A stretch of 64,000 bases of DNA. Origin: Burkholderia sp. Bp8992. GTDB lineage: Bacteria; Pseudomonadota; Gammaproteobacteria; Burkholderiales; Burkholderiaceae. Both the position numbers and the translations under genes were made by a program. The DNA lies in assembly GCF_003853705.1 (NCBI RefSeq), contig NZ_QTQI01000016.1, positions 62,001 through 126,000 on the forward strand, given 5' to 3'. This document shows positions 1 to 10,792 of the stretch, in pieces; positions within the stretch are counted from its first letter, which is position 1; every line of letters begins with the position of its first letter. The notes under the pieces are model-generated. The model was not told the origin of the DNA. It did not search any database and was given only the letters and a program-made list of their open reading frames with translations.

Positions 1-957
<957 letters not shown>

Positions 958-960
958 GGC

Positions 961-1995
961 TCAATCCATTTCGATCTGAATCTTGACGTCGCTCGGCAGG
1001 CCGCTCGCTGCTTCCTCGAATGCGCGCACGCCTTCGGAAAACGGGAACGTGCGCGAGATGAACGGCCTCACGTCGATCGCGCCGGATGCGATCAGCGCAA
1101 GCGCGCGCGGGAAGATGTTCGCGTAGCGGAACACCGATTCGATGCGGCCTTCCTTCGCCTGCAGCGCGACCACGTCGAGCGGCACCGGCGCGACGGGCAT
1201 GCCGATCAGTACCGCGCAGCCGCCCGGGCACATCAGGTCGACGAGGCCCGCATACGCGTTCGCGCTGCCGCTCGCCTCGAACACGACGTCCGCGCCCCAG
1301 CCGGCGGAGGCTTCGGCCACCGCGTCGGCGAGCGGCCGCGTACGCACGTCGACGGTCGTGACGGCCGGGTTGCCCGCGAACAGCGCGAGCTTGTCGGGCA
1401 CGACGTCGGCGAGGACCACACGCGCGGCGCCGCCCGCGAGCGCGGCGAGCGCCGTCATCGCGCCGATCGTGCCGGCGCCGATCACGACCGCGAGGTCGCC
1501 CGGCTTCATCGCCGCCTTCTTCGCGGCCTGCAGGCCGATCGACAGCGGCTCGACGATCGCGCCTTCGGCGAACGACACGTTGTCGGGCAGCCGATACGTG
1601 AACGCGGCCGGATGCACGACGAACGGCGTCAGGCAGCCGTGGATGGGCGGCGTCGCCCAGAAGCGCACGTCGGGGTCGAGGTTGTAGAGCCCGCGCAGCG
1701 TCGCGGGCGAATCGAGGCGCGGCACGCCCGGCTCCATGCATACGCGGTCGCCGACGCGCAGGTGCGTGACGCCGGCGCCGGTCTCGACGACGGTGCCGGA
1801 TGCTTCATGGCCGAGCACCATCGGCGCGTCGACGCGAAACGGGCCGATGCCGCCGTGCACGTAGTAATGCACGTCGCTGCCGCAGACGCCGACCGTATGC
1901 ACCTTGATCCGGACGTCGCCGGGGCCGACCTGTTGCGGCAGGTCGATGTCGCGCAGCGCGAGCTCGCGCGTGCGTTCGAGGACGAGTGCTTTCAA
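961..1995 (-). CDS. Zinc-type medium-chain alcohol dehydrogenase, sorbitol/xylitol/L-idonate dehydrogenase-like
   Basis: This is a 344-residue medium-chain dehydrogenase that probably oxidises a polyol or sugar acid with NAD(P). The catalytic zinc site is visible: Cys38 in GVCGSD and the His63-Glu64 pair in GHEASG. A Rossmann motif (VIGAGTIG) sits near residue 170. The lobe that usually holds four structural-zinc cysteines is present, but the cysteines are replaced ([16 protein letters not shown]), so the structural zinc is probably absent. The start is a TTG with GGAG about 7 bases upstream. It sits between permease and ATPase genes, so it is presumably the first catabolic step for the imported substrate. 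Exact substrate unknown. Confidence 0.88.
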   Translation of the reverse strand: MKALVLERTRELALRDIDLPQQVGPGDVRIKVHTVGVCGSDVHYYVHGGIGPFRVDAPMVLGHEASGTVVETGAGVTHLRVGDRVCMEPGVPRLDSPATLRGLYNLDPDVRFWATPPIHGCLTPFVVHPAAFTYRLPDNVSFAEGAIVEPLSIGLQAAKKAAMKPGDLAVVIGAGTIGAMTALAALAGGAARVVLADVVPDKLALFAGNPAVTTVDVRTRPLADAVAEASAGWGADVVFEASGSANAYAGLVDLMCPGGCAVLIGMPVAPVPLDVVALQAKEGRIESVFRYANIFPRALALIASGAIDVRPFISRTFPFSEGVRAFEEAASGLPSDVKIQIEMD

Positions 1996-2005
1996 CGTGT
2001 TCTCC

Positions 2006-2833
2006 TTATTTTCCCTTGACCATCGAATTGAGCAGCCGGCTCAGCATGCCGACGAAGACGAGCGGCGGCAGCGCGAGCAGCACCGTCGACGCGTTGATCA
2101 CGCCCCACGGCACTTCCTGGCCGAGCGACGTGAACGCGGACGCGACCACCGGCAGCGTCGCGCTGCGCGACGACGTGAGCGCGAGCGCGATCATCAGTTC
2201 GTTCCACACCAGCACGAAGCTGAACACGATGCCGCCGAGCAGCGTGCTCGCGCACACCGGCAGCGCGATATGCCAGAACACCGCGTACGGGCCGTAGCCG
2301 TCGAGCGCGGCGGCCTCCTCGATCTCGCGCGGCAGCCGGCGGAACACCGGGATCGACAGCCACGTGATGGTCGACAGCGTGACGAGCAGGTACGTGACGA
2401 TCATCGACAGCTTGGTGTCGTACAGCCCGAGATCGACCCAGATCGCGATCAGCGGCAGCGCGACCGCGACGGGCGGCAGGAAGCGCAGCGACAGCAGGAA
2501 GAACTGGATGTCGCGCTTGCCGCGTATCGGGTAGCGTGCGATCGCATACGCGGCCGGCACGCCGAGCACGGCGCCGATCAACACGGCCGCACCGACGATC
2601 GCGATGCTGTTGCCGAGCCCGATCAGCACTTCCGGGCTCGACAGCACCTGCTCGTAGTTCGCGAGCGTCGGCGTGAAGATGAAGCGCGGCGTCGGCGTGA
2701 CGATGTCGAGCAGGTGCTTGAGCGAATTGAGCACGGCCCAGAACAGCGGGAACGCGGCGACGAGCAGGATCGCGCCGGCGATCGCGACGGTGGAAACGGC
2801 GGCGGGGCCGCGGCGGGCCATCAGTCGTCCCAT
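2006..2833 (-). CDS. Carbohydrate ABC transporter permease, MalG family
   Basis: This is an inner-membrane permease subunit of the sugar importer, about 275 residues with six predicted helices. The conserved EAA loop is visible as [22 protein letters not shown] chose the ATG at 2833 because GAGGG lies about 8 bases upstream; an ATG at 2821 would instead overlap the upstream stop codon as TGATG. The gene overlaps the end of the other permease gene, which points to translational coupling. It pairs with the MalF-type subunit to form the channel. Confidence 0.93.
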   Translation of the reverse strand: MGRLMARRGPAAVSTVAIAGAILLVAAFPLFWAVLNSLKHLLDIVTPTPRFIFTPTLANYEQVLSSPEVLIGLGNSIAIVGAAVLIGAVLGVPAAYAIARYPIRGKRDIQFFLLSLRFLPPVAVALPLIAIWVDLGLYDTKLSMIVTYLLVTLSTITWLSIPVFRRLPREIEEAAALDGYGPYAVFWHIALPVCASTLLGGIVFSFVLVWNELMIALALTSSRSATLPVVASAFTSLGQEVPWGVINASTVLLALPPLVFVGMLSRLLNSMVKGK

Positions 2834-3780
2834 TTGTTGACCCTCTTCCAGATGAGCGTGAAGACGAGCGTGGTCGCGACCATCATCAGCACGGCCATGC
2901 CGGACGCATAGGACACCTTGCCGGCCAGGCCGATGCCCTGCTGGTACGCGTAGAGATCGAGCGTCTCGGTCGCGATGCCGGGCCCGCCCTTGGTCATCAC
3001 GTAGATCAGGTCGAACGAACGCAGTGACTCGACCATCTTGATGAACACGAGGCTCACGAGCGGCGCCTTCAGCATCGGCAGCGCGATGTACGCGTGCACC
3101 TGCCACGTCGTCGCATAGTCGAGCCGCGCGGCTTCGAGCGGCTCGGGCGGCAGCGTCTCCAGCAGCTTCAGGATCACCACCGCGAAGAACAGCCCCCATT
3201 GCCACACGTCGACGAGCGCGACCGCGTACAGCGCGAGATGCGGATCGGCGAGGAACGCGGTGTGCTCGACGCCGAGCGCGCCGAGCAGCCAGCTCAGGAT
3301 CCCGGTGAGCGGCGCGTACATGAACTTCCAGATGAACGCGGCCGACACGCGCGGCAGCAGCACCGGCATGATCAGTACCAGCGACGCGAAGCGGCGCCAG
3401 CGGCCGTGCACGCGCTCGAACAGGAACACCGCGAGCGCGATGCCGACCAGCACCGCGCCCGCGACCGTGACGACTTCCCACAGCACCGACACCTCGATCG
3501 CGTTCAGGAAGCGCCGGTCCGACGCGAGCCGGATGAAGTTGCGCAGGCCGACGTATTCGCTGTCCGGATAGCGCAGCACGCGGTTGCGCAGCGCGAGGTT
3601 GATCGCGGCGACGGTTGGAACGAGGCTCAGGACCGCGAGCAGCGCGAGCGTCGGCGCGAGGAATACCCACGGCAGGCTCGTGCGGTCGCGGCGCGCGCTG
3701 CTGCGCCGGGCCGAAGGCGGGGAAGGGGCCGGGCGGACGCCGAGCGCGCGTCCGCCGGCGCCGTCATTTGCGAGCGCCAT
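2821..3780 (-). CDS. Carbohydrate ABC transporter permease, MalF/UgpA family
   Basis: This is a 319-residue inner-membrane permease. A charged N-terminal tail of about 35 residues is followed by a helix starting LPWVFLAPTLALLAVL and five further helices. The EAA loop is EPLEAARLDYATTWQVHAYIALP. It overlaps the binding-protein gene upstream by 17 bases and the second permease gene downstream, so the three are almost certainly cotranscribed. It contributes half of the transmembrane channel for the sugar or polyol. Confidence 0.93.
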   Translation of the reverse strand: MALANDGAGGRALGVRPAPSPPSARRSSARRDRTSLPWVFLAPTLALLAVLSLVPTVAAINLALRNRVLRYPDSEYVGLRNFIRLASDRRFLNAIEVSVLWEVVTVAGAVLVGIALAVFLFERVHGRWRRFASLVLIMPVLLPRVSAAFIWKFMYAPLTGILSWLLGALGVEHTAFLADPHLALYAVALVDVWQWGLFFAVVILKLLETLPPEPLEAARLDYATTWQVHAYIALPMLKAPLVSLVFIKMVESLRSFDLIYVMTKGGPGIATETLDLYAYQQGIGLAGKVSYASGMAVLMMVATTLVFTLIWKRVNKWDD

Positions 3781-5038
3781 GTTCGAGCGCGTCCTTCGCG
3801 TACTGGGTGGCGTCGTCGAGCGTGCCGCGCGGGTCCGTCTGCGTGCCGGTGAACACCTGTTCGAGCGCGATGCCGAGGTTGTCGCCGATGTCCGGCCACT
3901 GCGGCGTGCGCCAGATCGTCACCTGTGTGACGGGGTTGGTGTCGTTCAGCCCGGCCTGGATCTGCGGCGCGACGTGCTGCTTGAAGTACGGGCTGCCGAT
4001 CGTGCTCGAGCGGTTGTAGTCGCTGAACACGCCGTTGCGCAGCCGCGCCTGTTCCTGGTCCTTGCTGGTCGCCCATGCGATGAAGCGGCCGGCGGCCATT
4101 CGCGTGCAGTCGTCCTTCGCGCCGACCGCCGAGATCGCGAAGCCGTGGCCGTATGCGGCCGACGGCAGCGGTGCCGGCGGGCGCGTGTAGCCGACCTTGC
4201 CGGCCACGCTCGACTTGCTCGCATCCTCCATCCAGTCCGCGAACGGCGTCGATTCGATCATGAACGCGACCTTGCCCGAGCGGAACGCTTCGAGCGCGTT
4301 GCTCCAGTCGTAGGTCGCCGAGCCCGGCGGCGCGTACTTGAACAGGTCGCTGTAGAGCTGCGTGGCCTTCACGGCGGCCGGCGAGTTGAACGCGGGCTGG
4401 CCGCCCTTGTCGGTCCACGTGCCGCCCATGCCGAGCATGAACGGCGACCAGCGCCACACGTTCATCCCCGAGCCGCGCTGGCCGCGCGCGACCCAGCCGT
4501 ACAGCTTCGGCGGCGCGTTGAGCTTCCTGATCGCGGCGACGAGCTCGTCGAGCGTCTTCGGCACCGGGATGTGCGCGGCGTCGAGCAGGTCGCGGCGGTA
4601 GAACAGGAAGTCGCCGCCGCCGATCAGCGGCGCGAAGTACGCGACGCCGTTGTAGCTCGCGACCGCGCGGCGGCCGGGCAGGAAGTCGTCGTAGTCGTAG
4701 TCCTTCGGGTAGTACTTGAGGAGCGGCACGATCCAGTTGGCCGACGCGAATTCGGCGACGTTCGCCTCGTCGACGTAGTAGATCTGGTAGGAACCGGCGC
4801 CGGTCGACGCGTCGAGCCGCGATTTCGCGCGGCGGTCGTTCTCGCCGAAGTAGCTGATCTCGACCTTCGTGCCGTTCTTCTTCTCGTAGTCGGCCAGCGA
4901 TTTCTCCATCACCGACAGGCCGAGGCTCTTCTGCGCGAGCACGCGGAGGGTCGGCACCTTGCAGGCTTGCGCGGCCGCGACGCCCGGCAGACAGGCGCCG
5001 AGCAGCACGCCGGCTGCGACGATTCGCATCTTGTTCAC
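3764..5038 (-). CDS. Extracellular solute-binding protein, family 1 (sugar/polyol ABC importer)
   Basis: This is a 424-residue periplasmic receptor that captures the substrate for the importer. Residues 1-25 form a typical signal peptide ending AAAQA. The mature part has the family-1 fold, including the ISYFGENDRR segment and an aromatic-rich binding cleft. It is the first gene of the operon, and the 217 bases upstream carry a TTCGCGAA-centred palindrome that could be an operator. Sorbitol/mannitol binding proteins belong to the same family, but specificity cannot be read from the sequence. Confidence 0.92.
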   Translation of the reverse strand: MNKMRIVAAGVLLGACLPGVAAAQACKVPTLRVLAQKSLGLSVMEKSLADYEKKNGTKVEISYFGENDRRAKSRLDASTGAGSYQIYYVDEANVAEFASANWIVPLLKYYPKDYDYDDFLPGRRAVASYNGVAYFAPLIGGGDFLFYRRDLLDAAHIPVPKTLDELVAAIRKLNAPPKLYGWVARGQRGSGMNVWRWSPFMLGMGGTWTDKGGQPAFNSPAAVKATQLYSDLFKYAPPGSATYDWSNALEAFRSGKVAFMIESTPFADWMEDASKSSVAGKVGYTRPPAPLPSAAYGHGFAISAVGAKDDCTRMAAGRFIAWATSKDQEQARLRNGVFSDYNRSSTIGSPYFKQHVAPQIQAGLNDTNPVTQVTIWRTPQWPDIGDNLGIALEQVFTGTQTDPRGTLDDATQYAKDALEHGARK

Positions 5039-5127
5039 CCGTGTCTCCTTGATTCTGCTTGTTCGAATGCCGTCGATGACGGCAGGAACAATGGTGTGAC
5101 TCGGGCGACGCGATCACCACATCAAAA

Positions 5128-5140
5128 GGTTTCGCGAACC
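5128..5140. promoter_or_regulatory. Palindrome upstream of the sugar ABC operon
   Basis: The sequence GGTTTCGCGAACC contains the perfect 8-bp palindrome TTCGCGAA. It lies about 90 bases upstream of the binding-protein start. Its position and symmetry fit a repressor operator of the LacI type, but no LacI-type gene is in the window, so the assignment is inferred from position only. Confidence 0.35.
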
Positions 5141-5255
5141 GATACTTTTTGCTCAGGTTGAGTCGTGCGATGCACAAAATGTGGTGGGTCGGGTCGGGGC
5201 GGGCGATGCGAAATGCGACGCCCGGCCGGCAGGGGAGGACAACGGGAAGGCGGCG

Positions 5256-6224
5256 TCAGCCGCGCGCCGAACAGGGCGGCGCGTCGAGCGCGATCCGGTA
5301 CACGCGCAGCGCGTTGTCATGCCAGATCGCACGGCGCGCGGTGTCGTCGAGATGCGCGATGGCGCGGGCGAACGTGCGCAGCAGAACGGGATAGGTCACG
5401 CGCAGGCCGGCCACCGGGAAATTGCTCGCGAACAGGCAGCGCTGCCAGCCGAAGATCGCGACCGTGTCGCGGATGATCCGCGCGTTGTCGGCGTCGTTCC
5501 ACGCCACGTCGCGCAGGCCGAGTTCGGAGATTTTGACGGCGACGCGTGGCAACGCGGCAAGCGCTTCCATGCCGCTGCGCCAGCGCGCGAGCCCGGCTGC
5601 CGAGCGGTCCCACGGCAGCCCCGCGTGTTCGAGCACGACGTCGACGCCGGGCGCATCGGCGAGCAGCGCGGCCGCGTCGCCGAGATGCCAGAACGGCACG
5701 CGCAGGTCCCAGCCGAGGCCGTGCGCGGCGAGGCGTTCGAGCGCGGCCGGCCAGCGCGGATCATGCAGCGCGCCTGGCCCGTCGACGAGCGCATCCGGCG
5801 CGGCCGCGGTGCGCGGCTTGAAGCGTACGCCGCGCACGCGCGGCCACGCGGCCTGTTCGGCGAGCCGTTCGTCCGCATCGCCGGCCAGCAGGTCGACCCA
5901 CGCGACGATGGCCGACGGCAGCCCGTGCGCGGCCGCGACGTCGTGAAGCCAGCGCGTTTCGGCCAGCGCCTCGTCGCGCGCGCGTTCGGCCTCGACGTGC
6001 ACGCTGGCGACGATCGGCGCGTGTTGCGCCGCGTGCCGGAAATCGTCGACGCCGAAGTTGCGGCACAGCGCCGCGTAGTCGCCGAACATGAAGCGCGCCG
6101 GATCGTATTGCGCCTGCAGCCACGGGTAGTGCGCGCCCGCATCGAGCTGCCACAGGTGGTGATGCGCGTCGACGAGCGCATCGGGCAGGCCGCCGAGGTC
6201 GTCGGGCGGTATGTCGTCGCGCAT
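5256..6224 (-). CDS. Amidohydrolase-2 family protein, probable sugar-acid lactonase
   Basis: This is a 322-residue TIM-barrel metal-dependent hydrolase of the COG3618 group, which includes L-fuconolactonase and L-rhamnonolactonase. The metal-binding HxH is in DAHHHLWQL near residue 18, a further His is in VLEHAGLP, and the late strand reads FASNFPVAG, the Asn form typical of this lactonase group. The ATG at 6224 follows the upstream stop codon by one base, so the two genes are translationally coupled. It is the last gene of the sugar-acid operon. By context it opens a sugar lactone to the acid used by the dehydratase; the lactone itself is not known. Confidence 0.85.
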   Translation of the reverse strand: MRDDIPPDDLGGLPDALVDAHHHLWQLDAGAHYPWLQAQYDPARFMFGDYAALCRNFGVDDFRHAAQHAPIVASVHVEAERARDEALAETRWLHDVAAAHGLPSAIVAWVDLLAGDADERLAEQAAWPRVRGVRFKPRTAAAPDALVDGPGALHDPRWPAALERLAAHGLGWDLRVPFWHLGDAAALLADAPGVDVVLEHAGLPWDRSAAGLARWRSGMEALAALPRVAVKISELGLRDVAWNDADNARIIRDTVAIFGWQRCLFASNFPVAGLRVTYPVLLRTFARAIAHLDDTARRAIWHDNALRVYRIALDAPPCSARG

Positions 6225-6225
6225 G

Positions 6226-7173
6226 TCAGCGTGTGCCGGCGAGCACGTACGACGCATCGGGCTCGCGCAGCGTCGCGAGCGCGCCGACGAAGCGCCACGT
6301 ATCGAGATCGAGTTCGCGCACGTAGTCGTCCTGGAACGACACGTACGCGACGCGCCGCGCCGGATGGAACGACAGCGCGGTCGGGTTCGCCGGCAGCGCG
6401 ATGCGCTCGATCTCCTCGAGCTGCCTCGCATCGAACACCGAGATCGACCGCTCGCCCGAATTGGTCAGCAGCAGCAGGTCGCGGCCGTCCGGCGCGCTCG
6501 TCCGGTAGATGCGGTTCGGATCGCTGCGCGTCTTCACGCGGCGGCCGCAGGTCATCGTTTCCGTGTCGATCTCGACCAGCGTGTCGTCGCCGCGATTCGC
6601 GACGAACAGCGTGCGCTCGTCGCTCGACAGCGCATTGCCTTCGGGGCGCGGCCCCGGCATTACCGCGCGCGGCGCGACCGTCGCGTCGCGCGGATGGAAC
6701 TGCGTGACCGTGTTCGACAGCAGGTGCACGCCGTAGGCGCGGCTCGCATCGCGCGTGAGCGTCACGAGGTGCGTCTTCACGCCGCCGGACGGCACGGCCA
6801 TGTTCGGCACCGGCTGCAGGGTCGGCTTGTCGAAGACGAGCAGCATGTCGTGCGCCTCGCTCATCGCGTACAACCGGCCGTCGCGGTCGCTCGCCATCCC
6901 GTGCGGCCGGTAGTACGGCCACAGGTCGAGCATGCGCGTATGCGTGCGTTCGACGAGGTCGATCTCGGCGATCCGGTGATCGCCTTCATGACCGCGCGAC
7001 CATGCGGTCTCGATCCCGAATATGCCGACGTACGCATGGCGTTCGTTCACGTCGACGGTGAATTCGTGCGGGAAGTTCGGCAGCACGATGTGCTTGAGCG
7101 GCGCTTTCGTGTCCAGGTCGTAGAAGCTGAAGGTATGGGCGCATTTCTGCACCAGCAACAGGATGTCGTTCAT
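6226..7173 (-). CDS. Beta-propeller protein (YVTN/YncE-like), sugar-acid operon
   Basis: This 315-residue protein is made of repeated beta-propeller blades, for example RTLFVANRGDDTLVEID and RSISVFDARQLEEIERI. No signal peptide is seen, so it is probably cytoplasmic. Propellers of this kind occur as lactonases (SMP-30 and 6-phosphogluconolactonase groups) or as proteins of unknown role. Here it lies between a transporter and an amidohydrolase in a sugar-acid operon, so a lactonase or mutarotase-like role is possible but not demonstrated. It is 43 bases downstream of the MFS gene. Confidence 0.75.
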   Translation of the reverse strand: MNDILLLVQKCAHTFSFYDLDTKAPLKHIVLPNFPHEFTVDVNERHAYVGIFGIETAWSRGHEGDHRIAEIDLVERTHTRMLDLWPYYRPHGMASDRDGRLYAMSEAHDMLLVFDKPTLQPVPNMAVPSGGVKTHLVTLTRDASRAYGVHLLSNTVTQFHPRDATVAPRAVMPGPRPEGNALSSDERTLFVANRGDDTLVEIDTETMTCGRRVKTRSDPNRIYRTSAPDGRDLLLLTNSGERSISVFDARQLEEIERIALPANPTALSFHPARRVAYVSFQDDYVRELDLDTWRFVGALATLREPDASYVLAGTR

Positions 7174-7216
7174 GGTGAGTGTCCGTAATGTCGTTCGTTG
7201 CCCCGTGTCTTCGGCG

Positions 7217-8509
7217 TCAGTCCTCGCAGCGCCCCGGCAGCGTCATCGCGAGCACGCCGGCCACCGCGAGCGTGACCGCGAGGCTGTAGACGCCGGCAGC
7301 CGCGCTCACGTGCTGGGTCAGCACGCCAACCGCATACGGGCCGCAGAAGCCGCCGAGATTGCCGAGCGCGTTGATCAGGCCGCGCGCGCTGCCGGCCGTC
7401 TCGACGCTGCAGAGCTTCGGCGGAATCGCCCAGAACACGCCGGCAGCCGCCTGCAGGAAGAAGCCGCAGCCGATCAGGAACGTGAACGACACGGCCATCG
7501 ACGCATGCGTTAGCACCGACAGCGCGAGGCACGCGGCGAAACCGACGAGCGGCAGCAGCACGAAGAGGCGGCGCTTGCCGGTCCGGTCAGACAAATACGA
7601 CGTGACGAACATCCCGATCACCATCGCGACATACGGCAGCATCGCGAGCAGGCCGATCTTGCCCATCCCGCTGTGCGTGAGGTTTTTCAGCAGTGTCGGT
7701 AACCACATCGTATAGCCGTAGATGCCGACCTGATAGCAGAAGTTGATCGCGATGAGCAGCCAGATCGTCGGGTTGCGCAGCAGCTCGCCGAACGACGCGG
7801 CCGCCGGCGTGCCCGCCGCGCGCTTGCGTTCCTGCTCGTCGCGCAGCGCGTCGAGGATGTACGCCTTCTCGCGCGGCGACACCCAGCGCGCGGTCTCCGG
7901 GCCGTCGTCGGCGAACATCATCCACGCGACCAGGCACAGCAGCGACAGCGCGCCCGCGCTGAAGAACAAGTGATGCCAGTCGTATGCGGCGAGGATGAAG
8001 CCGGACAGCGGCGCGGTGATCATGCCCGCGAGCGGCACGAACATGATGACCATCGCGTTCGCGCGGCCGCGCTCGCGATCGGGAAACCAGTGGCTGACCA
8101 TCGTCAGCACGACGGGCAGCATCCCGCCTTCGGCCACGCCGAGCAGAAAGCGCAGCGCCAGCAGCTGCCAGGTGTGCGTGACGAGCCCGGTCAGCACCGA
8201 CAGCACGGCCCAGCTCACGAGCGACCACGCGATGAAGGTCTTGCCGCTGCCGAGCGCCGCGCGCCGGCCGCCGGGAATCTGCAGGAACAGGTAGCCGAAG
8301 AAGAAGATGCCGCCGGCAAGCCCGGCCATCGTCGCGTCCATGCCGAGATCGGCGCTCATCCCGCCGGGCATCGCGAACGCGATGTTCACGCGGTCCATGT
8401 AGGAAATGATGCAGGCGAGCAGCAGCGGCGGAATCACGCGCAGCCAGCGGCGGCGCGGAATGGCTTCGCCGGCTTCGTATGCCGGGGTGGCCGGGGTCAA
8501 CAGGGTCAT
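7217..8509 (-). CDS. MFS transporter, anion:cation symporter family (sugar-acid uptake)
   Basis: This is a 430-residue, 12-helix proton symporter of the ACS type, related to galactonate, glucarate and tartrate permeases. The N-terminal segment SYMDRVNIAFAMPGGMSADLG is the family hallmark, followed by the loop with FLLGVAEGGMLP. It sits inside the sugar-acid operon after the aldolase gene, with a gap of 126 bases, and presumably imports the acid or lactone that the operon degrades. A second transporter of the same family at 13186-14457 shares an upstream motif with this operon's promoter region. Confidence 0.92.
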   Translation of the reverse strand: MTLLTPATPAYEAGEAIPRRRWLRVIPPLLLACIISYMDRVNIAFAMPGGMSADLGMDATMAGLAGGIFFFGYLFLQIPGGRRAALGSGKTFIAWSLVSWAVLSVLTGLVTHTWQLLALRFLLGVAEGGMLPVVLTMVSHWFPDRERGRANAMVIMFVPLAGMITAPLSGFILAAYDWHHLFFSAGALSLLCLVAWMMFADDGPETARWVSPREKAYILDALRDEQERKRAAGTPAAASFGELLRNPTIWLLIAINFCYQVGIYGYTMWLPTLLKNLTHSGMGKIGLLAMLPYVAMVIGMFVTSYLSDRTGKRRLFVLLPLVGFAACLALSVLTHASMAVSFTFLIGCGFFLQAAAGVFWAIPPKLCSVETAGSARGLINALGNLGGFCGPYAVGVLTQHVSAAAGVYSLAVTLAVAGVLAMTLPGRCED

Positions 8510-8635
8510 GATGTCTCCGATCTTGGTGATGGGCGGCGGCGGTCTTCTGATGAACCGCTGTCACGCCGTGACGCGCCGGTGTCGACCGGCCGCCGATGCG
8601 CAACGCCCCGCGGCGTTGCACGTGTGAAGCGATGT

Positions 8636-9553
8636 CTAGCGCCCCCAGCGCAGCACGAGCGGGTCGAGCCGCCGCGCCGCATCGAGCAGGCCCGCGCGCA
8701 CCTGCGGATGCAGTTCCGGCCACGGCGCGCGCGGCTGGTCGCACGCGATCACGCCGCCAGCCTTCATCAGCGCTTTCGCGGTCAGGAAGCCCGACTGGCG
8801 GTTCTCGTAGTTGATCAGCGGCAGCCAGCGCGCGTATTGCTCGCAGGCTTCGTCGCGGCGGCCGGCGAAATACGCGTCGGTGATCCGGCGAATTCCGTCC
8901 GGATAGCCACCGCCCGTCATCGCGCCCGTTGCACCGGCATCGAGATCGGCGAGCAGCGTGATGCCTTCCTCGCCGTCCCACGGCCCTTCGATCGCCTCGC
9001 CGCCGAGCGCGATCAGCTCGCGCAGCTTCGACGCGGCGCCGGCCGTCTCGATCTTGAAGTACGACACGGCGTCGATCTCCCGCGCGAGCGTCGCGAGCAG
9101 CGACGCCGGCAGCGCGACGCCGCTCGCCGGCGCATCCTGGATCATCAGCGGAATGTCGAGGCCGTCGGCGACTTCGCGGAAGAACGCGCGCACCTGCGCT
9201 TCGGGCACGCGGAACGTCGCGCCGTGGTACGGCGGCATCACCATCACCATCGCCGCGCCGAGCGCCTGCGCGTGCCGGTTGCGTGCCGCGCAGATCCGCG
9301 CGCTGAAGTGCGACGTCGTGACGATTACCGGCACGCGGCCCGCGACGTGCTCGAGCGTGGTGCGCGTGATCAGGTCGCGTTCGTCGTCGCCGAGCGCGAA
9401 CTGCTCGGAGTAGTTCGCGTGGATGCAGAGGCCGTGCGAACCGGCATCGATCATGAACTCGATGCAACGGCGCTGGCCGTCGAGATCGAGCGCGCCGTAC
9501 GCGTCGAAGATCGTCGGGACGACGGGAAAAACGCCCTGGTAGCGTGCGTTCAT
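8636..9553 (-). CDS. DapA-family aldolase (dihydrodipicolinate synthase-like), 2-keto-3-deoxy sugar-acid pathway
   Basis: This is a 305-residue class I aldolase of the DapA/N-acetylneuraminate lyase superfamily. The Schiff-base lysine is in the strand SYFKIE. The usual substrate-carboxylate loop GTTGE is replaced by ANYSEQ, so it is not a true DapA. By gene context it probably cleaves or dehydrates the 2-keto-3-deoxy acid made by the enolase-family dehydratase immediately upstream, 8 bases away. The start is the ATG at 9553. Confidence 0.88.
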   Translation of the reverse strand: MNARYQGVFPVVPTIFDAYGALDLDGQRRCIEFMIDAGSHGLCIHANYSEQFALGDDERDLITRTTLEHVAGRVPVIVTTSHFSARICAARNRHAQALGAAMVMVMPPYHGATFRVPEAQVRAFFREVADGLDIPLMIQDAPASGVALPASLLATLAREIDAVSYFKIETAGAASKLRELIALGGEAIEGPWDGEEGITLLADLDAGATGAMTGGGYPDGIRRITDAYFAGRRDEACEQYARWLPLINYENRQSGFLTAKALMKAGGVIACDQPRAPWPELHPQVRAGLLDAARRLDPLVLRWGR

Positions 9554-9561
9554 GGCGGGCC

Positions 9562-10734
9562 TCACTCGACGATGTCGAACTGATCGAGGAATTCGGTCTT
9601 CAGCGTGAGCCCGAGGCCCGGCACATCGTCGCGCAGCTGCAGGAAGCCGTTCTCGGCCACCGGCTCGCCGTCGAAGATGTAGTAGAACAGCTCGTTGCCG
9701 ACCTCGACGTCGAACATCGGGAAGTACTCGCTCATCGGCGACGCGAGCGTGCTCATTGTCAGGTGATAGTTGTGCATCTGGCCCGCATGCGGAATCACCG
9801 GCACGCTGTAGGCCTCGCACAGCGCGTTGATCTTGTGCGCCATCGTGATCCCGCCGACGCGGTTCGTGTCGTACTGGACGACCGATACGGCCTTGCGGTC
9901 GAGCAGCTGCTTGAAGCCGTACAGCGAGAATTCGTGCTCGCCGCCGGAGATCGGGATACGCGTCAGCTGGTTCAGCTCCGCGTAGCCGTCGATGTCGTCG
10001 GCGATCACCGGTTCTTCGAGCCAGCGCGGCTGGTATTTCTCGAGCTTCGGCAGGATCCGCTTCGCGTATTCGAGGTTCCAGCCCATGTAGCACTCGAGCA
10101 TCAGGTCGTTGTCGTAGCCGATCACCTCGCGGATCGCCGCGATCGACTTCAGGTTCTCGACCACGCCCTGCTGGCCGTGCGCGGGCCCGTAGCCGAAGCG
10201 CATCTTGAACGCGCGGAAACCTTCCTTCAGGTACTGCTGCGCCTCGTCCTGCATCGCCTTCAGGTCGGTGCGGTAGAGCTTCGAGTAGTAGCAGGGGATC
10301 TTTTCCTTGGTGCGGCCGCCGAGCAACTTGAACACCGGCTTGCCGACGCTCTTGCCGAGGATGTCCCAGATCGCGATGTCGACCGCCGAGATCGCCGCCA
10401 TGCCGATGCCCTTGCGGCCCCACGCGTGGGTCGCGCGATACATCCGCTGGTTCAGGTATTCGTAGTCCCACGGGTCCTGGCCGATCACGAGCGGCGCGAG
10501 GTACTGGTCGATGATGACCTTCGCGACGTGCGGTGCGAGCGCGACGTTGCCGAGGCCGACGATGCCGTCGTCGGTCTCGACCTCGACCACCGTCCACGCA
10601 TGGAAGCGGAACGTGCTCATCGTTTCCTGCGGCGCGTACAGCAGGTCCATCGCGTTCGAACAGAAGTTGCCCTGCGGCGGGACGGTCTTTCCTTTCCACT
10701 GGAATACGCGAGCGCGTACGGACCGGATTTTCAT
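9562..10734 (-). CDS. Enolase-superfamily sugar-acid dehydratase, L-rhamnonate dehydratase-like
   Basis: This is a 390-residue mandelate-racemase-group enzyme. An N-terminal capping domain is followed by the barrel. Metal ligands fit the Glu in MLECYMGW, the Glu in WLEEPV and the Glu in ISGGEHEF, and the catalytic His is in VIPHAGQMH. The [10 protein letters not shown] and [13 protein letters not shown] segments resemble the rhamnonate dehydratase subgroup. It should remove water from an aldonic acid to give a 2-keto-3-deoxy acid for the neighbouring aldolase. Which aldonate is used cannot be told from sequence alone. Confidence 0.87.
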   Translation of the reverse strand: MKIRSVRARVFQWKGKTVPPQGNFCSNAMDLLYAPQETMSTFRFHAWTVVEVETDDGIVGLGNVALAPHVAKVIIDQYLAPLVIGQDPWDYEYLNQRMYRATHAWGRKGIGMAAISAVDIAIWDILGKSVGKPVFKLLGGRTKEKIPCYYSKLYRTDLKAMQDEAQQYLKEGFRAFKMRFGYGPAHGQQGVVENLKSIAAIREVIGYDNDLMLECYMGWNLEYAKRILPKLEKYQPRWLEEPVIADDIDGYAELNQLTRIPISGGEHEFSLYGFKQLLDRKAVSVVQYDTNRVGGITMAHKINALCEAYSVPVIPHAGQMHNYHLTMSTLASPMSEYFPMFDVEVGNELFYYIFDGEPVAENGFLQLRDDVPGLGLTLKTEFLDQFDIVE

Positions 10735-10792
10735 GAGGTGTCTCCGAGAGTCGGTGTTGTCGTGTGTGAAAGGCGGGCGGCCGGGCTGGCCG

